Assembly (NCBI GenBank): GCA_003223065.1
Contig: QHXU01000150.1
Span: 1 to 25,166, forward strand
Reading direction: 5' to 3'
DNA: 25,166 nt
Origin: Acidobacteriota bacterium
GTDB lineage: Bacteria; Acidobacteriota; Terriglobia; Bryobacterales; Bryobacteraceae
The position numbers and the translations under genes are program-made. How positions within the stretch are numbered: position 1 is the stretch's first letter; every line of letters starts with the position of its first letter. Shown in pieces: positions 1-9,964 of the stretch. The notes under the pieces are model-generated. The model was not told the origin of the DNA and made no database searches. It saw nothing but the letters and a program-made list of their open reading frames with translations.

Positions 1-1
1 G

Positions 2-652
2 GCGTTGATCGTGGTGCTCAACTTCTGGCTGGCCGGGATCGAGGTTGTCCCGTGGATGGCGGCAGCGCCGTGGCGGATGGCGCTGCTGGCGCCGGCGTTA
101 CTGGCGCTGGTCGCGCTACTCGCCTGGATCACGTTTTTCGGGGTACCCCGGCGCGCGGCGGAGGCGGCTCGGGAGGTTGCGGCAGTGGCTGCAAACCTCC
201 CCGAGCCGGTCTATCGGCGAATTCTGGTTCCGCTCGATCATACGGCGCGAGATCGCGCCGCTATCGCGCACGCCGCGGCCATGGCGCGCCTGCATGGGGC
301 GACACTGCACCTGCTGCACGTCGAGGAGGGCGTCACCAGCCAGCTCTACGGAGCTCTATCTTCAACCGCGGAGGTCCATGCCGGCGAAGAGTACTTCCAC
401 GGCATTGTGCGATCTCTCGCGGACGAGGGCATTCAGGCGCAGCTGACGGTGGTCCACGGGCACAATCCGAAGGACGAGATTGTGCGGCTCGCGCGGGAGA
501 TCCGGCCGGATTTGGTGGTGATGGGTGCGCACGGCCATCGTGGGGTGAAGGACTTGATCTTTGGGAACACCATCAACGGAGTGCGCCACGAGATCGCGGC
601 GCCCGTGCTGGTGGTGGGCAGCACGCCACCCACTGACACGCCACAGAGTTGA
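2..652 (+). CDS. C-terminal part of a membrane protein fused to a universal stress protein (UspA) domain; 5'-partial
   Basis: The reading frame is open from base 2, so the gene begins left of the window; the TTG at 5 is unlikely to be the true start. The visible protein begins with two hydrophobic segments (about residues 1-16 and 24-47), then a linker of about 20 residues, then a UspA domain from about residue 70 (starting YRRILVPLDH). Near the end is the nucleotide-binding signature G-2x-G-9x-G (GAHG...GNT), with Asn where Ser or Thr is usual, followed by the typical hydrophobic strand APVLVVG. UspA domains bind ATP or act as stress-linked regulators in the cytoplasm. The partial transmembrane region resembles the last helices of a secondary transporter; an Nramp-type metal transporter with a C-terminal UspA domain is my best guess, but too little is visible to name it. 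It converges on the efflux operon 34 bases downstream. Confidence 0.8.
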   Translation, partial: ALIVVLNFWLAGIEVVPWMAAAPWRMALLAPALLALVALLAWITFFGVPRRAAEAAREVAAVAANLPEPVYRRILVPLDHTARDRAAIAHAAAMARLHGATLHLLHVEEGVTSQLYGALSSTAEVHAGEEYFHGIVRSLADEGIQAQLTVVHGHNPKDEIVRLAREIRPDLVVMGAHGHRGVKDLIFGNTINGVRHEIAAPVLVVGSTPPTDTPQS

Positions 653-655
653 ATT

Positions 656-674
656 GGCGGCGTGGTGCGCCGCC
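656..674. terminator. GC-rich hairpin between convergent genes, possible bidirectional terminator
   Basis: The sequence shows a perfect 7-bp stem, GGCGGCG at 656-662 pairing with CGCCGCC at 668-674, with a 5-base loop. It lies in the 34-base gap between the stop codons of the UspA-fusion gene (652) and the outer-membrane channel gene (687, minus strand). There is no T-run on either strand, so it is not a classic intrinsic terminator, but its place between converging genes fits a transcription block or mRNA 3' end protection. Confidence 0.4.
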
Positions 675-686
675 GCCACAATCCCA

Positions 687-2165
687 TTATCGATTGCCTG
701 GGGTCAGCTCCTGGGCCGAAGGCAGCTTGGAAACATCCCAGCCCCCGCCGAGCGCCTTGATCAGAGCAACGCTCGCGACCATCCTTCGCGTCTGGATTCC
801 CACCGCGGTCCTTTCATTCGCAAGCGCGGCCGCCTGCGCCGTGATTACTTCCAGATAGGTCGTAATGCCGCCCTGGTAGCGGTTGTTTGCGAGCTGCAGG
901 GCACGCTCGGCGAATCCGACCGCTCCGGCCTGTTCCTTGGCTTCCTGATCGAGGATGCGTAGGGCACCCAGGTTGTCTTCGACGTCCTGAAACGCGGTCA
1001 ATACAGTCTCCCGGTAGCCGGCGACCAGGGCATCGTAAGCCGCCTGCGCTTCTTCGGTTAACCCTCTGCGCCTCCCGCGCTCGAATACTGTTTCGACCAA
1101 CGACGGGCCCACCGACCAGAAGTGGCTCGGCCAGGTGAACAGATTCCGCAGGGTGGAGCTTTCCAGGCCGAACGCGCCGCCCAGCGTGAGCGTGGGATAA
1201 TACGCTACTTTCGCGATGCCGATCTGCGCATTGGCCGCGGCCACGCGCCGTTCCACGCCGGCGATATCCGGCCGGCGTTCCAAAAGCTCGGAAGGAAGGC
1301 CGACCGGAATGGCCGGAGGAGTCATGCTCAGGGGCGCCGGCGGGATAGAAAGTTCGGCCGGCGGCTTGCCGGTCAAGATAGCGATGGCATGCTCGAGCTG
1401 CTGGCGTTGCACGAGTGTATCGGTCGCCTCGGCGCGCGTCTGTTCGAGTTGTGTCTGCGACTGCGTCACATCCACCATCGAAGCGACTCCCTGGTTGTAG
1501 CGATTGGTGGTGAGCTGCAGCGCCTTCTCGTACGCGGTCATGGTCGAATCGAGAAGTTGCTTTTCCGCATCCAGGCCGCGCAGTTGGAAATAATCGAGCG
1601 CGAGAGCGGCCTGCAGGCTAAGCCGCACGTTTTCGAGATCGGCGGCGGTCGCCTGGGCGGTGTTGATGCTCGCCTCGATGGTTTTGTGAATCCGGCCCCA
1701 CAGGTCGATTTCCCACGAAACGTCGATCGGGATCTGAATATCCGCGGCCGCTCCGGTGGTCAAGGTCCTGCCGGCAGTGCGGTTGTTGGATATCTGCGAC
1801 CCGCTTACGGAAGCGCCGCCGGTGATGGTCGGGTAGAGGCCGGCGCGAGAGACCCGGATCGCAGCGCGAGCTCCCCGGAATTGCGCCTCAGCCGCGGCGA
1901 GGGTTTGATTCGAGGGATTGATCTGTTGCTCGAGTGCGTTTAGCTGCGGATCGCCGAAAATCTCCCACCAGTGGCCGCGGATGAGGCCGTCTCTCGGTTC
2001 GCCGACTTTCCAGCCGCTCATTTCCTTGAACGCCTCCGGTGGCGGCTCCTTGAATCCGGGCGGGACCGGCGCTCCGGGCCGGACGTATTTCGGGCCGACG
2101 GAGCAGCCAGCCGTGACGAGAGCAAGGAGAATCCATGCTTGTGCCGGCCTGCAGAAATTTCTCAT
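687..2165 (-). CDS. Outer-membrane efflux channel of the NodT/OprM family (lipoprotein)
   Basis: This 492-aa protein is the outer-membrane duct of a tripartite RND efflux pump. It starts with a hydrophobic signal and a cysteine at residue 21 (VTAGCSVGPKY), matching the lipoprotein-type start of OprM/NodT proteins, although the -3 residue is Thr rather than the preferred Leu. The diagnostic GPKYVRP follows, then two tandem OEP repeats (about 70-260 and 280-465) with the family motifs PLSM..PPAIPVGLPSELLERRPDIAGVE (in part) and NNRYQGG. The ATG at 2165 is chosen because it overlaps the TGA of the preceding STAS gene as ATGA and has GGGAG 8 bases upstream; the in-frame extension to 2357 would run through the STAS gene and lacks a signal peptide. 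It is the last gene of the mdtABC-like cluster and presumably serves that pump. Confidence 0.95.
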   Translation of the reverse strand: MRNFCRPAQAWILLALVTAGCSVGPKYVRPGAPVPPGFKEPPPEAFKEMSGWKVGEPRDGLIRGHWWEIFGDPQLNALEQQINPSNQTLAAAEAQFRGARAAIRVSRAGLYPTITGGASVSGSQISNNRTAGRTLTTGAAADIQIPIDVSWEIDLWGRIHKTIEASINTAQATAADLENVRLSLQAALALDYFQLRGLDAEKQLLDSTMTAYEKALQLTTNRYNQGVASMVDVTQSQTQLEQTRAEATDTLVQRQQLEHAIAILTGKPPAELSIPPAPLSMTPPAIPVGLPSELLERRPDIAGVERRVAAANAQIGIAKVAYYPTLTLGGAFGLESSTLRNLFTWPSHFWSVGPSLVETVFERGRRRGLTEEAQAAYDALVAGYRETVLTAFQDVEDNLGALRILDQEAKEQAGAVGFAERALQLANNRYQGGITTYLEVITAQAAALANERTAVGIQTRRMVASVALIKALGGGWDVSKLPSAQELTPGNR

Positions 2166-2431
2166 CCCGACGACTCCCGGCAAATCCACGGCTGGATGTA
2201 CTCCGGACAATTGACCAGCTTGATGTCCCGGCGAATCTGGTCGGCCAGGAACTGCAGGCAGGGACGGTCGATCAACGTGACCTCGCCCAGATCGATTACC
2301 ACCTGCTGGTGCTTTCTTCGTGCTGCATCTATGGCGCGGCGCAGTTCGCCGATACACCCGCCGCTGAACTTCCCGGCCAGCGACAAGGTCACGGCGCCGG
2401 CCTCTTCGAATCGTTTGCCAATCGTCAGCAT
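2162..2431 (-). CDS. Small STAS-domain protein with a non-canonical phospho-site
   Basis: This 89-aa cytoplasmic protein has the STAS (SpoIIAA/anti-sigma-factor-antagonist) pattern: N-terminal strands, VVIDLGEVTLID at 44-55, a helix, then IKLVNCPEYIQPWI. In classical antagonists the loop after the central Asp is D-S-x-G, and that Ser is phosphorylated by the partner kinase. Here the loop reads D55-R-P-C58, so the Ser is Arg and the protein cannot be switched that way. It is tightly enclosed in the efflux cluster: 4 bases after the mdtC-like stop and overlapping the channel gene start by ATGA. No anti-sigma factor or STAS kinase is seen nearby. A structural or partner-binding role, as for the STAS protein MlaB in the Mla ABC transporter, is a possibility that I infer only from context. 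Confidence 0.8.
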   Translation of the reverse strand: MLTIGKRFEEAGAVTLSLAGKFSGGCIGELRRAIDAARRKHQQVVIDLGEVTLIDRPCLQFLADQIRRDIKLVNCPEYIQPWICRESSG

Positions 2432-2435
2432 GGCG

Positions 2436-5400
2436 TCACGCTTCTGAAATCTCCGGACGAATGCCGCGGATCCGCCTCTTCCAGCTCTCCCAGCGGAGGC
2501 GCGCGCGATCGAGATAGAGATAGACCACCGGTGTCGTGTACAGCGTGAGGGCCTGGCTGAACACCAGGCCGCCGACGATTGCCATTCCGAGCGGTCTGCG
2601 CATCTCGGATCCTTCGCCGTGGCCCAGCGCCAGCGGCAGACCGCCGAGCAGCGCCGCCATGGTCGTCATCATGATGGGCCGGAAGCGCAGCAAACAGGCC
2701 TTGAAAATCGCGCCTTCCGGCCGCAAACCTTCGGTCCGCTCGGCGGCGATGGCAAAATCGATCATCATGATGGCGTTCTTCTTCACGATGCCGATCAGCA
2801 GGATGATGCCGATGAGCGAGACGACGTTCAGCTCGTTGCGAGTGACCATCAGCGCCAGCAGCGCGCCCACGCCGGCCGAGGGGAGCGTGGAGAGAATCGT
2901 GAGCGGGTGAATGAGGCTTTCGTACAGCACGCCCAGAACGATGTAGACCGTCACCAGCGCCGCCGCGATGAGAATCGGCTCGCTGGCAAGCGACTCCTGG
3001 AACGCCTGCGCCGTTCCCTGGAAGCTGCCGTGAATATTCGATGGCAGGCCGATCTCCCGTTCGGCCTCTTCAATCGCGGGAACCGCCTGGCTGAGTGATA
3101 TGCCCACCGGCAGATTGAATGAAATGGTGACCGAAGGAAACTGCCCTTGATGGTTCACCTGCAGCGCGGTATTGCTCGCCTCGTACCGCGTGAACGCGCT
3201 CAACGGAACCTCCTGCCCGGTGTTGCTCCGGACGTATATGTACTTCAGCCCGTCCGGATTCTGCCAGAATCGCGGTTCCACTTCCATCACTACGTGATAC
3301 TGGTTCAACTGCGTGTACATCACCGAGACCTGCCGCTGGCCGAAGGCATCGTAGAGCGTGTCGTCGATCATTTGCGGCGAGATGCCCAGACGCGACGCCG
3401 TGGTGCGATCGATGACCAGGCCGGCTTGCAAGCCCTTATCCTGCTGGTCGGTATTGACATCGGCCAGCTCCGGCAAGGAGCGAAGCTTGCGTAGCACCTG
3501 GGGGGCCCATTGGTTGAGATCCTTCACCGAGTCGCTCTGTAGTGTGTATTGATACTGCGCACCGCTTGACCGTCCCCCGACGCGCAGGTCCTGGATGGCG
3601 TGGAGGTAGAGGCTCGCGCCGGGGACACGGGCGAGCTTGGGACGGAGCCGCGCAATCACCTGGTCTGAGCTGAGCTTCCGCTCCTTCAGCGGCTTCAGTG
3701 TGACGTTCATGCGGCCGTTGTTCACGCCGCCTCCGCCGAACCCGCTGCCGCCGACGTAAGCGTTCAGGCTCTCGACGGCGGGATCTTCCATGACGATGTT
3801 CACGAACTGCACCACGCGGTTCTTCATCGCCTGGAAAGAGGTCGACTGGTCGGCGATAATCGTTCCCGACAAACGGCCGACGTCCTGCTGCGGGAAAAAA
3901 CCCTTCGGAACGATGACGTAGAGATAGATCGTGAGGCCGATGGTCACGAGCGTAACCAACAGCATCACCGGCTGGTGGCCCAGCACCCATGCGAGCGATT
4001 TCTCGTAGCCCTCACGCATCAGCTCGACCGCCCGGCCGCTGGCCCGGTAAAGGAATCCGTGCTTTTGATCGTCGCGGTTACGCAGAATCCGCGCGCACAT
4101 CATCGGCGTCATGGTGAGCGACATGAGCAGCGAGATAATGATGGCGACGGAAAGCGTGATCGCGAACTCGCGAAACAGGCGGCCCACAATTCCGCCCATC
4201 AGGAGAATCGGGATAAACACCGCGATGAGCGAGATGCTGATCGACATGACGGTGAAGCCGATTTCCTGGGCGCCGCGCAGGGCCGCTTCCATCGGCCGCA
4301 TCCCTTGCTCGATGTGACGCGTGATGTTTTCAATGACGACGATGGCGTCGTCCACCACGAATCCCGTTGCAATGGTCAGCGCCATCAGGGAGAGGTTGTC
4401 GACGCTGTAGCCGAACAGGTAGAGCACGCCGAAGGTTCCGATGAGGGAAACCGGAACGGCGACCGTGGGGATCATGGTGGTGCGGACGCTGCGAAGAAAA
4501 ACGAATACGACCAGGATCACCAGGCCGACCGAAATCGCCATGGTCTGCTCGACGTTCAGGACGGACGCGCGAATGGTGATCGTGCGGTCGCTGACCACGC
4601 GCAGATCGATGGAGGCGGGCATGGAGGCCTTCAGTTGGGGAAGCACGGCGCGGATCCGGTCCACTGTCTCGACGATATTGGCTCCCGGCTGGCGGTTGAC
4701 GAACGCGACGACAGCCGGTTTTCCGTTCACGAAGCCGACATTCCGAATGTCTTCGACCGAATCGACGACGTCGGCGATGTCGGAGAGTTTCACGGCGGCG
4801 CCTTTGCGGTAGGCAACCACCAGCGGCGCGTACTCGCGCGCCTTCAGCAGCTGGTCGGTGGTGGTGAGGGTCCAGGCGCGGTTGCCGTCCGCGAGTTCTC
4901 CTTTCGGCCGGTTGGCGTTCGCCGCGGCGAGCACCGCCCGGACGTCTTCCAGGCTCAGCCCGCAATTGTTCAGCAGCGTGGGATTGACTTCCACCCGCAC
5001 GGCAGGGAAAGAGCTGCCGCCCACGAAAACTTGTCCGACGCCTTTCACCTGGGCGAGCTTCTGCTGAAGAATCGTGGACGTCGCATCATAGATTTGACCT
5101 AGGGTCATTGTGGGCGAAGTGACGCCCAGCATCAGAATCGGCGCGTCCGCCGGATTGATTTTGCGCCAGAACGGATTTCTAGGAAGGTTCGCGGGAAGGC
5201 GGCCGCGCGCCGCATTGATGGCCGCCTGCACGTCGCGTGCCGCGGCGTCGATGTTTCGGCTCAGATCGAATTGCAGCGTGATGTTCGTCGAGCCCAGAGT
5301 GCTCGTCGAAGTCATCTCGTTGATACCGCCGATGCGGCCAAACTGGCGCTCGAGCGGCGTCGCGACGGCCGACGCCATTGTTTCCGGGCTTGCGCCCGGT

Positions 5401-5552
5401 AAGCCGGTGGAAATCGCGATCGAGGGAAAATCCACCTGTGGGAGCGGGGCAACGGGCAGGAAATTATAAGCGACCGCGCCCGCCATTCCCACGGCGATGG
5501 TCAGCAGAGTAGTGGCGACCGGCCGGTGAATGAACGGCGTGGAGATGCTCAC
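2436..5552 (-). CDS. mdtC: RND multidrug efflux permease, MdtC-like subunit
   Basis: This 1038-aa inner-membrane proton-driven efflux pump is of the HAE1/AcrB type. Its N-terminus ([11 protein letters not shown], then [31 protein letters not shown]) follows MdtC rather than AcrB or MdtB. The proton relay is complete: the TM4 Asp pair is D401-D402 ([13 protein letters not shown]) and the TM10 Lys is K925 ([10 protein letters not shown]). Two large periplasmic porter/docking regions lie between TM1-2 and TM7-8, and length is normal. It starts with GTG at 5552, overlapping the TGA of the mdtB-like gene as GTGA; GGAGG sits 4 bases upstream inside the mdtB end. In enterobacteria MdtB and MdtC form a mixed B2C trimer, and the adjacent pair here suggests the same. 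A STAS gene and the channel gene follow directly. Confidence 0.97.
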   Translation of the reverse strand: MSISTPFIHRPVATTLLTIAVGMAGAVAYNFLPVAPLPQVDFPSIAISTGLPGASPETMASAVATPLERQFGRIGGINEMTSTSTLGSTNITLQFDLSRNIDAAARDVQAAINAARGRLPANLPRNPFWRKINPADAPILMLGVTSPTMTLGQIYDATSTILQQKLAQVKGVGQVFVGGSSFPAVRVEVNPTLLNNCGLSLEDVRAVLAAANANRPKGELADGNRAWTLTTTDQLLKAREYAPLVVAYRKGAAVKLSDIADVVDSVEDIRNVGFVNGKPAVVAFVNRQPGANIVETVDRIRAVLPQLKASMPASIDLRVVSDRTITIRASVLNVEQTMAISVGLVILVVFVFLRSVRTTMIPTVAVPVSLIGTFGVLYLFGYSVDNLSLMALTIATGFVVDDAIVVIENITRHIEQGMRPMEAALRGAQEIGFTVMSISISLIAVFIPILLMGGIVGRLFREFAITLSVAIIISLLMSLTMTPMMCARILRNRDDQKHGFLYRASGRAVELMREGYEKSLAWVLGHQPVMLLVTLVTIGLTIYLYVIVPKGFFPQQDVGRLSGTIIADQSTSFQAMKNRVVQFVNIVMEDPAVESLNAYVGGSGFGGGGVNNGRMNVTLKPLKERKLSSDQVIARLRPKLARVPGASLYLHAIQDLRVGGRSSGAQYQYTLQSDSVKDLNQWAPQVLRKLRSLPELADVNTDQQDKGLQAGLVIDRTTASRLGISPQMIDDTLYDAFGQRQVSVMYTQLNQYHVVMEVEPRFWQNPDGLKYIYVRSNTGQEVPLSAFTRYEASNTALQVNHQGQFPSVTISFNLPVGISLSQAVPAIEEAEREIGLPSNIHGSFQGTAQAFQESLASEPILIAAALVTVYIVLGVLYESLIHPLTILSTLPSAGVGALLALMVTRNELNVVSLIGIILLIGIVKKNAIMMIDFAIAAERTEGLRPEGAIFKACLLRFRPIMMTTMAALLGGLPLALGHGEGSEMRRPLGMAIVGGLVFSQALTLYTTPVVYLYLDRARLRWESWKRRIRGIRPEISEA

Positions 5553-8500
5553 GTTTCCTCCACCGGCAAGTCAGATCCCGACGCGCGGTGGCCGGTCACG
5601 CGCCGCGCCATGCGGTCGAACGCGAGGTAGATTACAGGGGTCGTGTACAGCGTAAGGAGCTGGCTGAAGATCAGGCCGCCGACGATGGCGATACCCAATG
5701 GCCGCCGCAGCTCGGCTCCGACGCCGGTTCCGAGGGCCAGCGGCACGCCGCCCAACATTGCCGCCAGCGTAGTCATGATGATGGGACGGAACCGCAGCAG
5801 ACAGGCCTGAAAAATAGCGTCAAGCGGGCGGTAGCCTTCCTTGCGCTCCAAATCGAGCGCGAAGTCGATCATCATAATGGCGTTCTTTTCCACGATGCCG
5901 ATCAGGAGGATGATGCCAATGAGGGCAATCACGCTGAAATCCTGGCGGCACAGCATGAGCGCCAGCAGCGCGCCGACTCCGGCGGAAGGCAAAGTGGAGA
6001 GAATGGTCAGCGGATGGATGTAGCTCTCATAGAGCACTCCCAGGACGATGTACACCGTGATCACGGCGGCCAGGATGAGGATGGGTTCGTTGGCGAGCGA
6101 GGCCTGGAACGCGGCCGCGGTTCCCTGGAAGCTGGTGGCGATGCTTGCCGGCAGACCGAGCTCTTTTTTGGCTTTGTTGACCGCATCCACGGCATCGCCG
6201 AGCGAGGCGCTTGACGCCAGATTGAACGATGCCGTCACCACCGGGAACTGACCCTGGTGATTCACCACCAGCGGGCCGTTCGACGGCTCGAAGTGCGTGA
6301 ACGCGCTCAGCGGCACTTCTCCACCCTGCGCGGAGCGGATGTAAATGTTCTTCAGCTCGTCCGGGTTTCGCTGGAAGTCCGGCTTGATTTCCAGCACGAC
6401 GCGATATTGATTCAACTGCGTGAACATGATTGAGACCTGCCGCTGGCCGAATGCATCGTAGAGCGTGTCATCGATCATTTGCGGCGTGATCCCGAAGCGC
6501 GAGGCGGTGTCGCGATCTATCACCAAAAGCGCCTGCAAGCCTCCGTTCTGCTGGTCGCTGGCGACATCGCGCAGATGGGGAAGCGTTTGCAACTTGCTGA
6601 TGAAGCGCGGAACCCAAGTATCCAGCTCCTTCGGATCGGGATCTTCCAGGCTGAACTGGAACTGCGTGCGGCTCACGCGATCCTCGACCGTCAGGTCCTG
6701 CACGGGCTGCATGAAGAGTTGGATGCCGTCCACCTTGGCCAGCTGTGGTTGCAGGCGGCGAATCACATCGCTGGCGCTGATCTTCCGTTCTTCGAGCGGC
6801 TTCAGGTTGATTTGGAGCCGCCCGCTGTTGACGGTGGTGTTGGTTCCGTCAATCCCGATGAAGGAGGACAGGCTTTCCACCGCCGGATCTTGCAGGATCA
6901 TTTTCGCCAGCGACTGCTGCCGTTGCCCCATCGCGGCGAAGGAGACGGTTTGCGGGGCTTCGGAGACTCCCAGAATCACGCCCGTGTCCTGGACGGGAAA
7001 GAACCCTTTTGGAATGATCGTGTAAAGCAGGAACGTTGCCGCGAGCGTGGCGACGGCTACCAGGAGCGTGATCGGCTGGTGGCGCAGGACGACCTGAAGG
7101 GTCCGGCCGTAGAACGCGATGATGCGCTGGAACATGTGCTCGGAGGCCCGATAGAACCGACCCTGCTCGGATTCCGGCTTATGGTGGAGCAGACGGGCGC
7201 ACATCATCGGAGTCAACGTGAGCGAGACAGCGGCGGAGATCAGGATCGTCACGCTCAGCGTGATCGCGAATTCGCGGAACAACCGGCCGACGATATCGCC
7301 CATGAACAGAAGGGGGATCAACACCGCGATCAGCGATACGGTCAGCGAGAGAATGGTGAAGCCGATTTGTTCCGCTCCCTTGAGCGCGGCCTGCAGCGGC
7401 GGATCGCCCGCTTCGATGAAGCGCGCGATGTTCTCGATCATGACGATCGCGTCATCGACCACGAATCCGGTCGAGATCGTGAGCGCCATCAGGGTCAGGT
7501 TGTTCAGGCTGTATCCGAGCAGGTACATCGCGCCGAACGTGCCCACCAGGGACAGAGGCACAGCCACGCTCGGAATCACCGTGGCGGAGAGCGTCCGCAG
7601 GAAGAGGAAGATGACCATCACTACCAGCGCCACGGTCAGCATCAACTCGAACTGCACGTCTTCGACGGAGGCGCGGATCGTGATCGTGCGGTCGGTCAGC
7701 GTGGCGACATCGATCGACGAAGGCAGGGAAGCGCGAAGCTGCGGCAGCAGCCTCTTCACGCGGTCGACCACTTCGATGATGTTCGCTCCGGGCTGCCTCT
7801 GGATGTTCAGAATGACAGCCGGAGCGTCGTTCATCCACGCTGCCTGCTTGATGTTCTCGGCGGAGTCGATCACAGTGGCGACGTCGGACAGCGTCACCGG
7901 CGCACCATTCCGGTAAGCGATGAGCAGGGGGCGGTATTGATCGCTGCTGAGGAGTTGGTCGTTGGCTCCGATCGTGTAAGAGTTCAGAGGACCGTCGAAG
8001 TTCCCCTTGGCCTGATTCACGTTTGCCGCCGCAATGGCTAAGCGCAGGTCTTCCAGATTGAGCTTGTAGGAAGACAGCGTCATCGGGTTGGCCTGAATCC
8101 GTACCGCTGGTTTCTGTCCGCCGCTGATGCTTACCAAACCGACGCCCGACAACTGCGAAATCTTCTGGGCCAGACGCGTGTCGGCGAGGTCCTCTACTTT
8201 CGAAAGAGGCATCGTGCTCGACGTCAGGGCGAGTGTGAGGATCGGCGCGTCCGCGGGATTGGTCTTGCTGTAAATCGGAGGGTTGGGAAGATCCCTGGGC
8301 AGGAACGTGCCGGCCGCGTTGATGGCTGCCTGCACCTGCTGTTCGGCGACATCGATGTTCAAATCGAGCGTGAACTGCAGCGTAATGACCGAAGCTCCGC
8401 TGGAGCTGGTCGAAGTCATCTGGTTCAGGCCGGGGACCTGGCCGAACTGGCGCTCGAGCGGCGCGGTGACGGAGGACGCCATTACATCCGGGCTCGCTCC

Positions 8501-8656
8501 GGGATAGAAAGTTACCACCTGGATGGTCGGATAATCCACCTGTGGCAGGGCCGAGACAGGCAGTTGGCGGTAAGCGACAGCACCCACCAGCAAGATCCCC
8601 GCCATCAGAAGCGAGGTCGCCACCGGTCTCAGAATGAACGGCCGGGAAGGGCTCAT
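5549..8656 (-). CDS. mdtB: RND multidrug efflux permease, MdtB-like subunit
   Basis: This 1035-aa inner-membrane RND pump subunit is paralogous to the next gene. It carries the MdtB-type signature stretches [50 protein letters not shown] (split across 51-70) and [18 protein letters not shown]. The TM4 Asp pair is D401-D402 ([13 protein letters not shown]), and the TM10 Lys is present in [10 protein letters not shown], so the proton relay looks intact. It starts with ATG 4 bases after the adaptor gene stop; the Shine-Dalgarno is weak, which fits translational coupling. Its last residues, EET, are encoded by the GAGGAAACG that also forms the ribosome-binding site of the following gene. It probably assembles with the MdtC-like subunit, the MdtA-like adaptor and the NodT-type channel. 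Confidence 0.97.
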   Translation of the reverse strand: MSPSRPFILRPVATSLLMAGILLVGAVAYRQLPVSALPQVDYPTIQVVTFYPGASPDVMASSVTAPLERQFGQVPGLNQMTSTSSSGASVITLQFTLDLNIDVAEQQVQAAINAAGTFLPRDLPNPPIYSKTNPADAPILTLALTSSTMPLSKVEDLADTRLAQKISQLSGVGLVSISGGQKPAVRIQANPMTLSSYKLNLEDLRLAIAAANVNQAKGNFDGPLNSYTIGANDQLLSSDQYRPLLIAYRNGAPVTLSDVATVIDSAENIKQAAWMNDAPAVILNIQRQPGANIIEVVDRVKRLLPQLRASLPSSIDVATLTDRTITIRASVEDVQFELMLTVALVVMVIFLFLRTLSATVIPSVAVPLSLVGTFGAMYLLGYSLNNLTLMALTISTGFVVDDAIVMIENIARFIEAGDPPLQAALKGAEQIGFTILSLTVSLIAVLIPLLFMGDIVGRLFREFAITLSVTILISAAVSLTLTPMMCARLLHHKPESEQGRFYRASEHMFQRIIAFYGRTLQVVLRHQPITLLVAVATLAATFLLYTIIPKGFFPVQDTGVILGVSEAPQTVSFAAMGQRQQSLAKMILQDPAVESLSSFIGIDGTNTTVNSGRLQINLKPLEERKISASDVIRRLQPQLAKVDGIQLFMQPVQDLTVEDRVSRTQFQFSLEDPDPKELDTWVPRFISKLQTLPHLRDVASDQQNGGLQALLVIDRDTASRFGITPQMIDDTLYDAFGQRQVSIMFTQLNQYRVVLEIKPDFQRNPDELKNIYIRSAQGGEVPLSAFTHFEPSNGPLVVNHQGQFPVVTASFNLASSASLGDAVDAVNKAKKELGLPASIATSFQGTAAAFQASLANEPILILAAVITVYIVLGVLYESYIHPLTILSTLPSAGVGALLALMLCRQDFSVIALIGIILLIGIVEKNAIMMIDFALDLERKEGYRPLDAIFQACLLRFRPIIMTTLAAMLGGVPLALGTGVGAELRRPLGIAIVGGLIFSQLLTLYTTPVIYLAFDRMARRVTGHRASGSDLPVEET
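5553..5561 (-). promoter_or_regulatory. Ribosome-binding site of the MdtC-like gene, embedded in the mdtB 3' end
   Basis: Read on the minus strand the junction is GGAGGAAACGTGA. GGAGG stands 4 bases before the GTG start, and the start overlaps the mdtB TGA. The strong site decides in favour of GTG 5552 as the start and implies coupled translation of the two pump subunits. Confidence 0.8.
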
Positions 8657-8660
8657 ACCG

Positions 8661-9860
8661 CTAACCCCGCGGGATCGGACCTGCCATGCGCACCGTGACC
8701 TTCGTACCTTGCTGCAGTTTATCGATGCCGTCGATCACGACCACGTCTCCGGGATTGAGGCCGCTGTCGACGGAGGCTTCGTCGCCTTCGGTGAGATTGG
8801 TCACGATATCCCGTACTTCCACGGTGCTATCCGGCTTCACAACGTACACAAACGCCGATTGCGGACTGCGCTGGATGGCCGCCGTCGGAATGATTGTCGT
8901 TCCGATCTTTGTGTCGACCAGCAGACGCGCATTTACGAACTGATTGGGGAACAGCGAGAGGTCCTTGTTTTCGAAGACTCCCTTGAAGCGCAGGGTACCC
9001 GTGCTCTGGTCGATTTGATTATCGATCGTCAGCAGCGTTCCCGTGGCGAGTCTCTTCTTTAAGTCGCGATCATAACCGTAAACCGGCAGTTTCTGACCCG
9101 CGCGCATTTTCGAGGTTACCTGGGAAAGGCTGTCGGCGGGGATGCTGAAGATCACGGCGATAGGTTGCAACTGTGTGATCACGGCCAGGCCGTTCTGGTC
9201 GCTGGCGTGGACCATGTTGCCCTGGTCGACCAGGCGCAGTCCGATCCGGCCGGTGATGGGAGCGGTGATCCGGCTATAAAACAATTGCAGCTTGGCGGTG
9301 TCGATCTGTGCCTGATCGCTCTTGATGTTGCCCTCGTACTGGCGCACGGTCGATGCCTGCGTGTCGAGTTGCTGCTTGGGGATGGAGTCTTGCGCGAACA
9401 GGACTCTGTATCGCTCGAGATCAGTCCTGGCGTTCCGGAGCTGGGCTTCGTCGCGCGCCATTTGCCCTTCGGCCTGCTCAAGCTGAACCTCGAACGGCCG
9501 CGGATCGATCTCCGCCAGAAGATCGCCTTCCTTTACAAACTGCCCTTCTTGAAACGCGACCTTGATGAGCTGCCCGTCCACACGAGTTCTAACGGTAACC
9601 TTGTTGAAAGCCGTCACTGAGCCAAGCCCGTTCAGGTACACGGGCATGTTGCCCTTTTGGGCAGTGGCGGCGATCACTGGGACGCCTCGTGTTGCTGCTG
9701 TCGAAGCGCTTGCGGCCTTTTCTTTTTTGGCTTGCGCCTGACCCTCCGTGACGCGGGGAGAAATAAGATACACGGCCACGCCCGCCAGACAAATCAATGC
9801 GACCCACAACAGCCACGCGCGCCTCTTGCGAAGCTGGGGTTCCGGTTTTTCGGGATCCAT
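8661..9860 (-). CDS. mdtA: MdtA-like periplasmic adaptor (membrane fusion protein) of an RND pump
   Basis: This 399-aa adaptor links the inner-membrane RND pump to the outer-membrane channel. A short positively charged N-terminus is followed by a single membrane anchor (about 15-33), so it is membrane-anchored rather than a lipoprotein. Then come a lipoyl-like half ([20 protein letters not shown], in part), a helical hairpin (about 115-185, containing [17 protein letters not shown]), the second lipoyl half ([20 protein letters not shown]), a beta-barrel domain and a membrane-proximal domain ending [15 protein letters not shown]. These match MdtA. The ATG at 9860 has GGAG 4 bases upstream. It is the first structural gene after the response regulator, separated by a 104-base leader with several inverted repeats, the likeliest point of regulation of the pump genes. 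Confidence 0.96.
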   Translation of the reverse strand: MDPEKPEPQLRKRRAWLLWVALICLAGVAVYLISPRVTEGQAQAKKEKAASASTAATRGVPVIAATAQKGNMPVYLNGLGSVTAFNKVTVRTRVDGQLIKVAFQEGQFVKEGDLLAEIDPRPFEVQLEQAEGQMARDEAQLRNARTDLERYRVLFAQDSIPKQQLDTQASTVRQYEGNIKSDQAQIDTAKLQLFYSRITAPITGRIGLRLVDQGNMVHASDQNGLAVITQLQPIAVIFSIPADSLSQVTSKMRAGQKLPVYGYDRDLKKRLATGTLLTIDNQIDQSTGTLRFKGVFENKDLSLFPNQFVNARLLVDTKIGTTIIPTAAIQRSPQSAFVYVVKPDSTVEVRDIVTNLTEGDEASVDSGLNPGDVVVIDGIDKLQQGTKVTVRMAGPIPRG

Positions 9861-9880
9861 CGCTCTCCAACTTCACTATG

Positions 9881-9896
9881 CGTGGTGATTTCCACG
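9881..9896 (-). repeat. Short inverted repeat in the mdtA leader
   Basis: CGTGG at 9881-9885 pairs with CCACG at 9892-9896 across a 6-base loop. It lies 20 bases upstream of the mdtA ATG, just above the GGAG ribosome-binding site. It could form a small hairpin in the leader RNA, but 5-bp arms are common by chance, so any function is uncertain. Confidence 0.3.
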
Positions 9897-9927
9897 TGCC
9901 GCGACTGCCGAAATTGAGCAGCGCCGA

Positions 9928-9943
9928 TATGCCGTTCGGCATA
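9928..9943. promoter_or_regulatory. 16-bp inverted repeat, candidate operator for the adjacent response regulator
   Basis: The sequence TATGCCGTTCGGCATA has perfect 7-bp arms around a 2-base centre. Its centre is about 75 bases upstream of the mdtA ATG, in the 104-base gap between the response regulator and the pump genes. NarL/FixJ-type regulators bind as dimers to inverted repeats of about this size, so the pump-gene promoter may be controlled here. No convincing -35/-10 pair is visible around it. Confidence 0.5.
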
Positions 9944-9950
9944 GACGCGC

Positions 9951-9964
9951 AGTGTGCTTACACT
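9951..9964. repeat. Small inverted repeat directly after the response regulator stop
   Basis: AGTGT (9951-9955) pairs with ACACT (9960-9964) across a 4-base loop, abutting the TAG stop of the response regulator gene on the minus strand. There is no T-run after it, so it is not a clear terminator. It could be a second half of a composite regulatory region with the 16-bp palindrome 7 bases away. Confidence 0.3.

Noticed and set aside
1122..1943. 273-codon open frame on the plus strand
   Set aside because: Antisense to the outer-membrane channel gene; composition biased and no domain visible.
2166..2357. N-terminal extension of the channel gene
   Set aside because: It would overlap nearly all of the STAS gene and bury the signal/lipoprotein start; ATG 2165 has coupling and a ribosome-binding site.
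3975..5102. 375-codon open frame on the plus strand
   Set aside because: Antisense to the mdtC-like gene, with the same low-complexity His/Asp/Arg bias and no recognisable motif or ribosome-binding site.
6479..8041. 520-codon open frame on the plus strand
   Set aside because: It lies wholly antisense to the mdtB-like gene and encodes a His/Arg/Gln/Asp-rich chain without domains. Such mirror frames are typical opposite GC-rich genes.
2436..8656. Recent duplication of the two pump genes
   Set aside because: They are paralogues with equal residue numbering at the Asp pair, but each matches a separate old subfamily (MdtB or MdtC) and they are diverged throughout, so this is an ancient split, not a local duplication.
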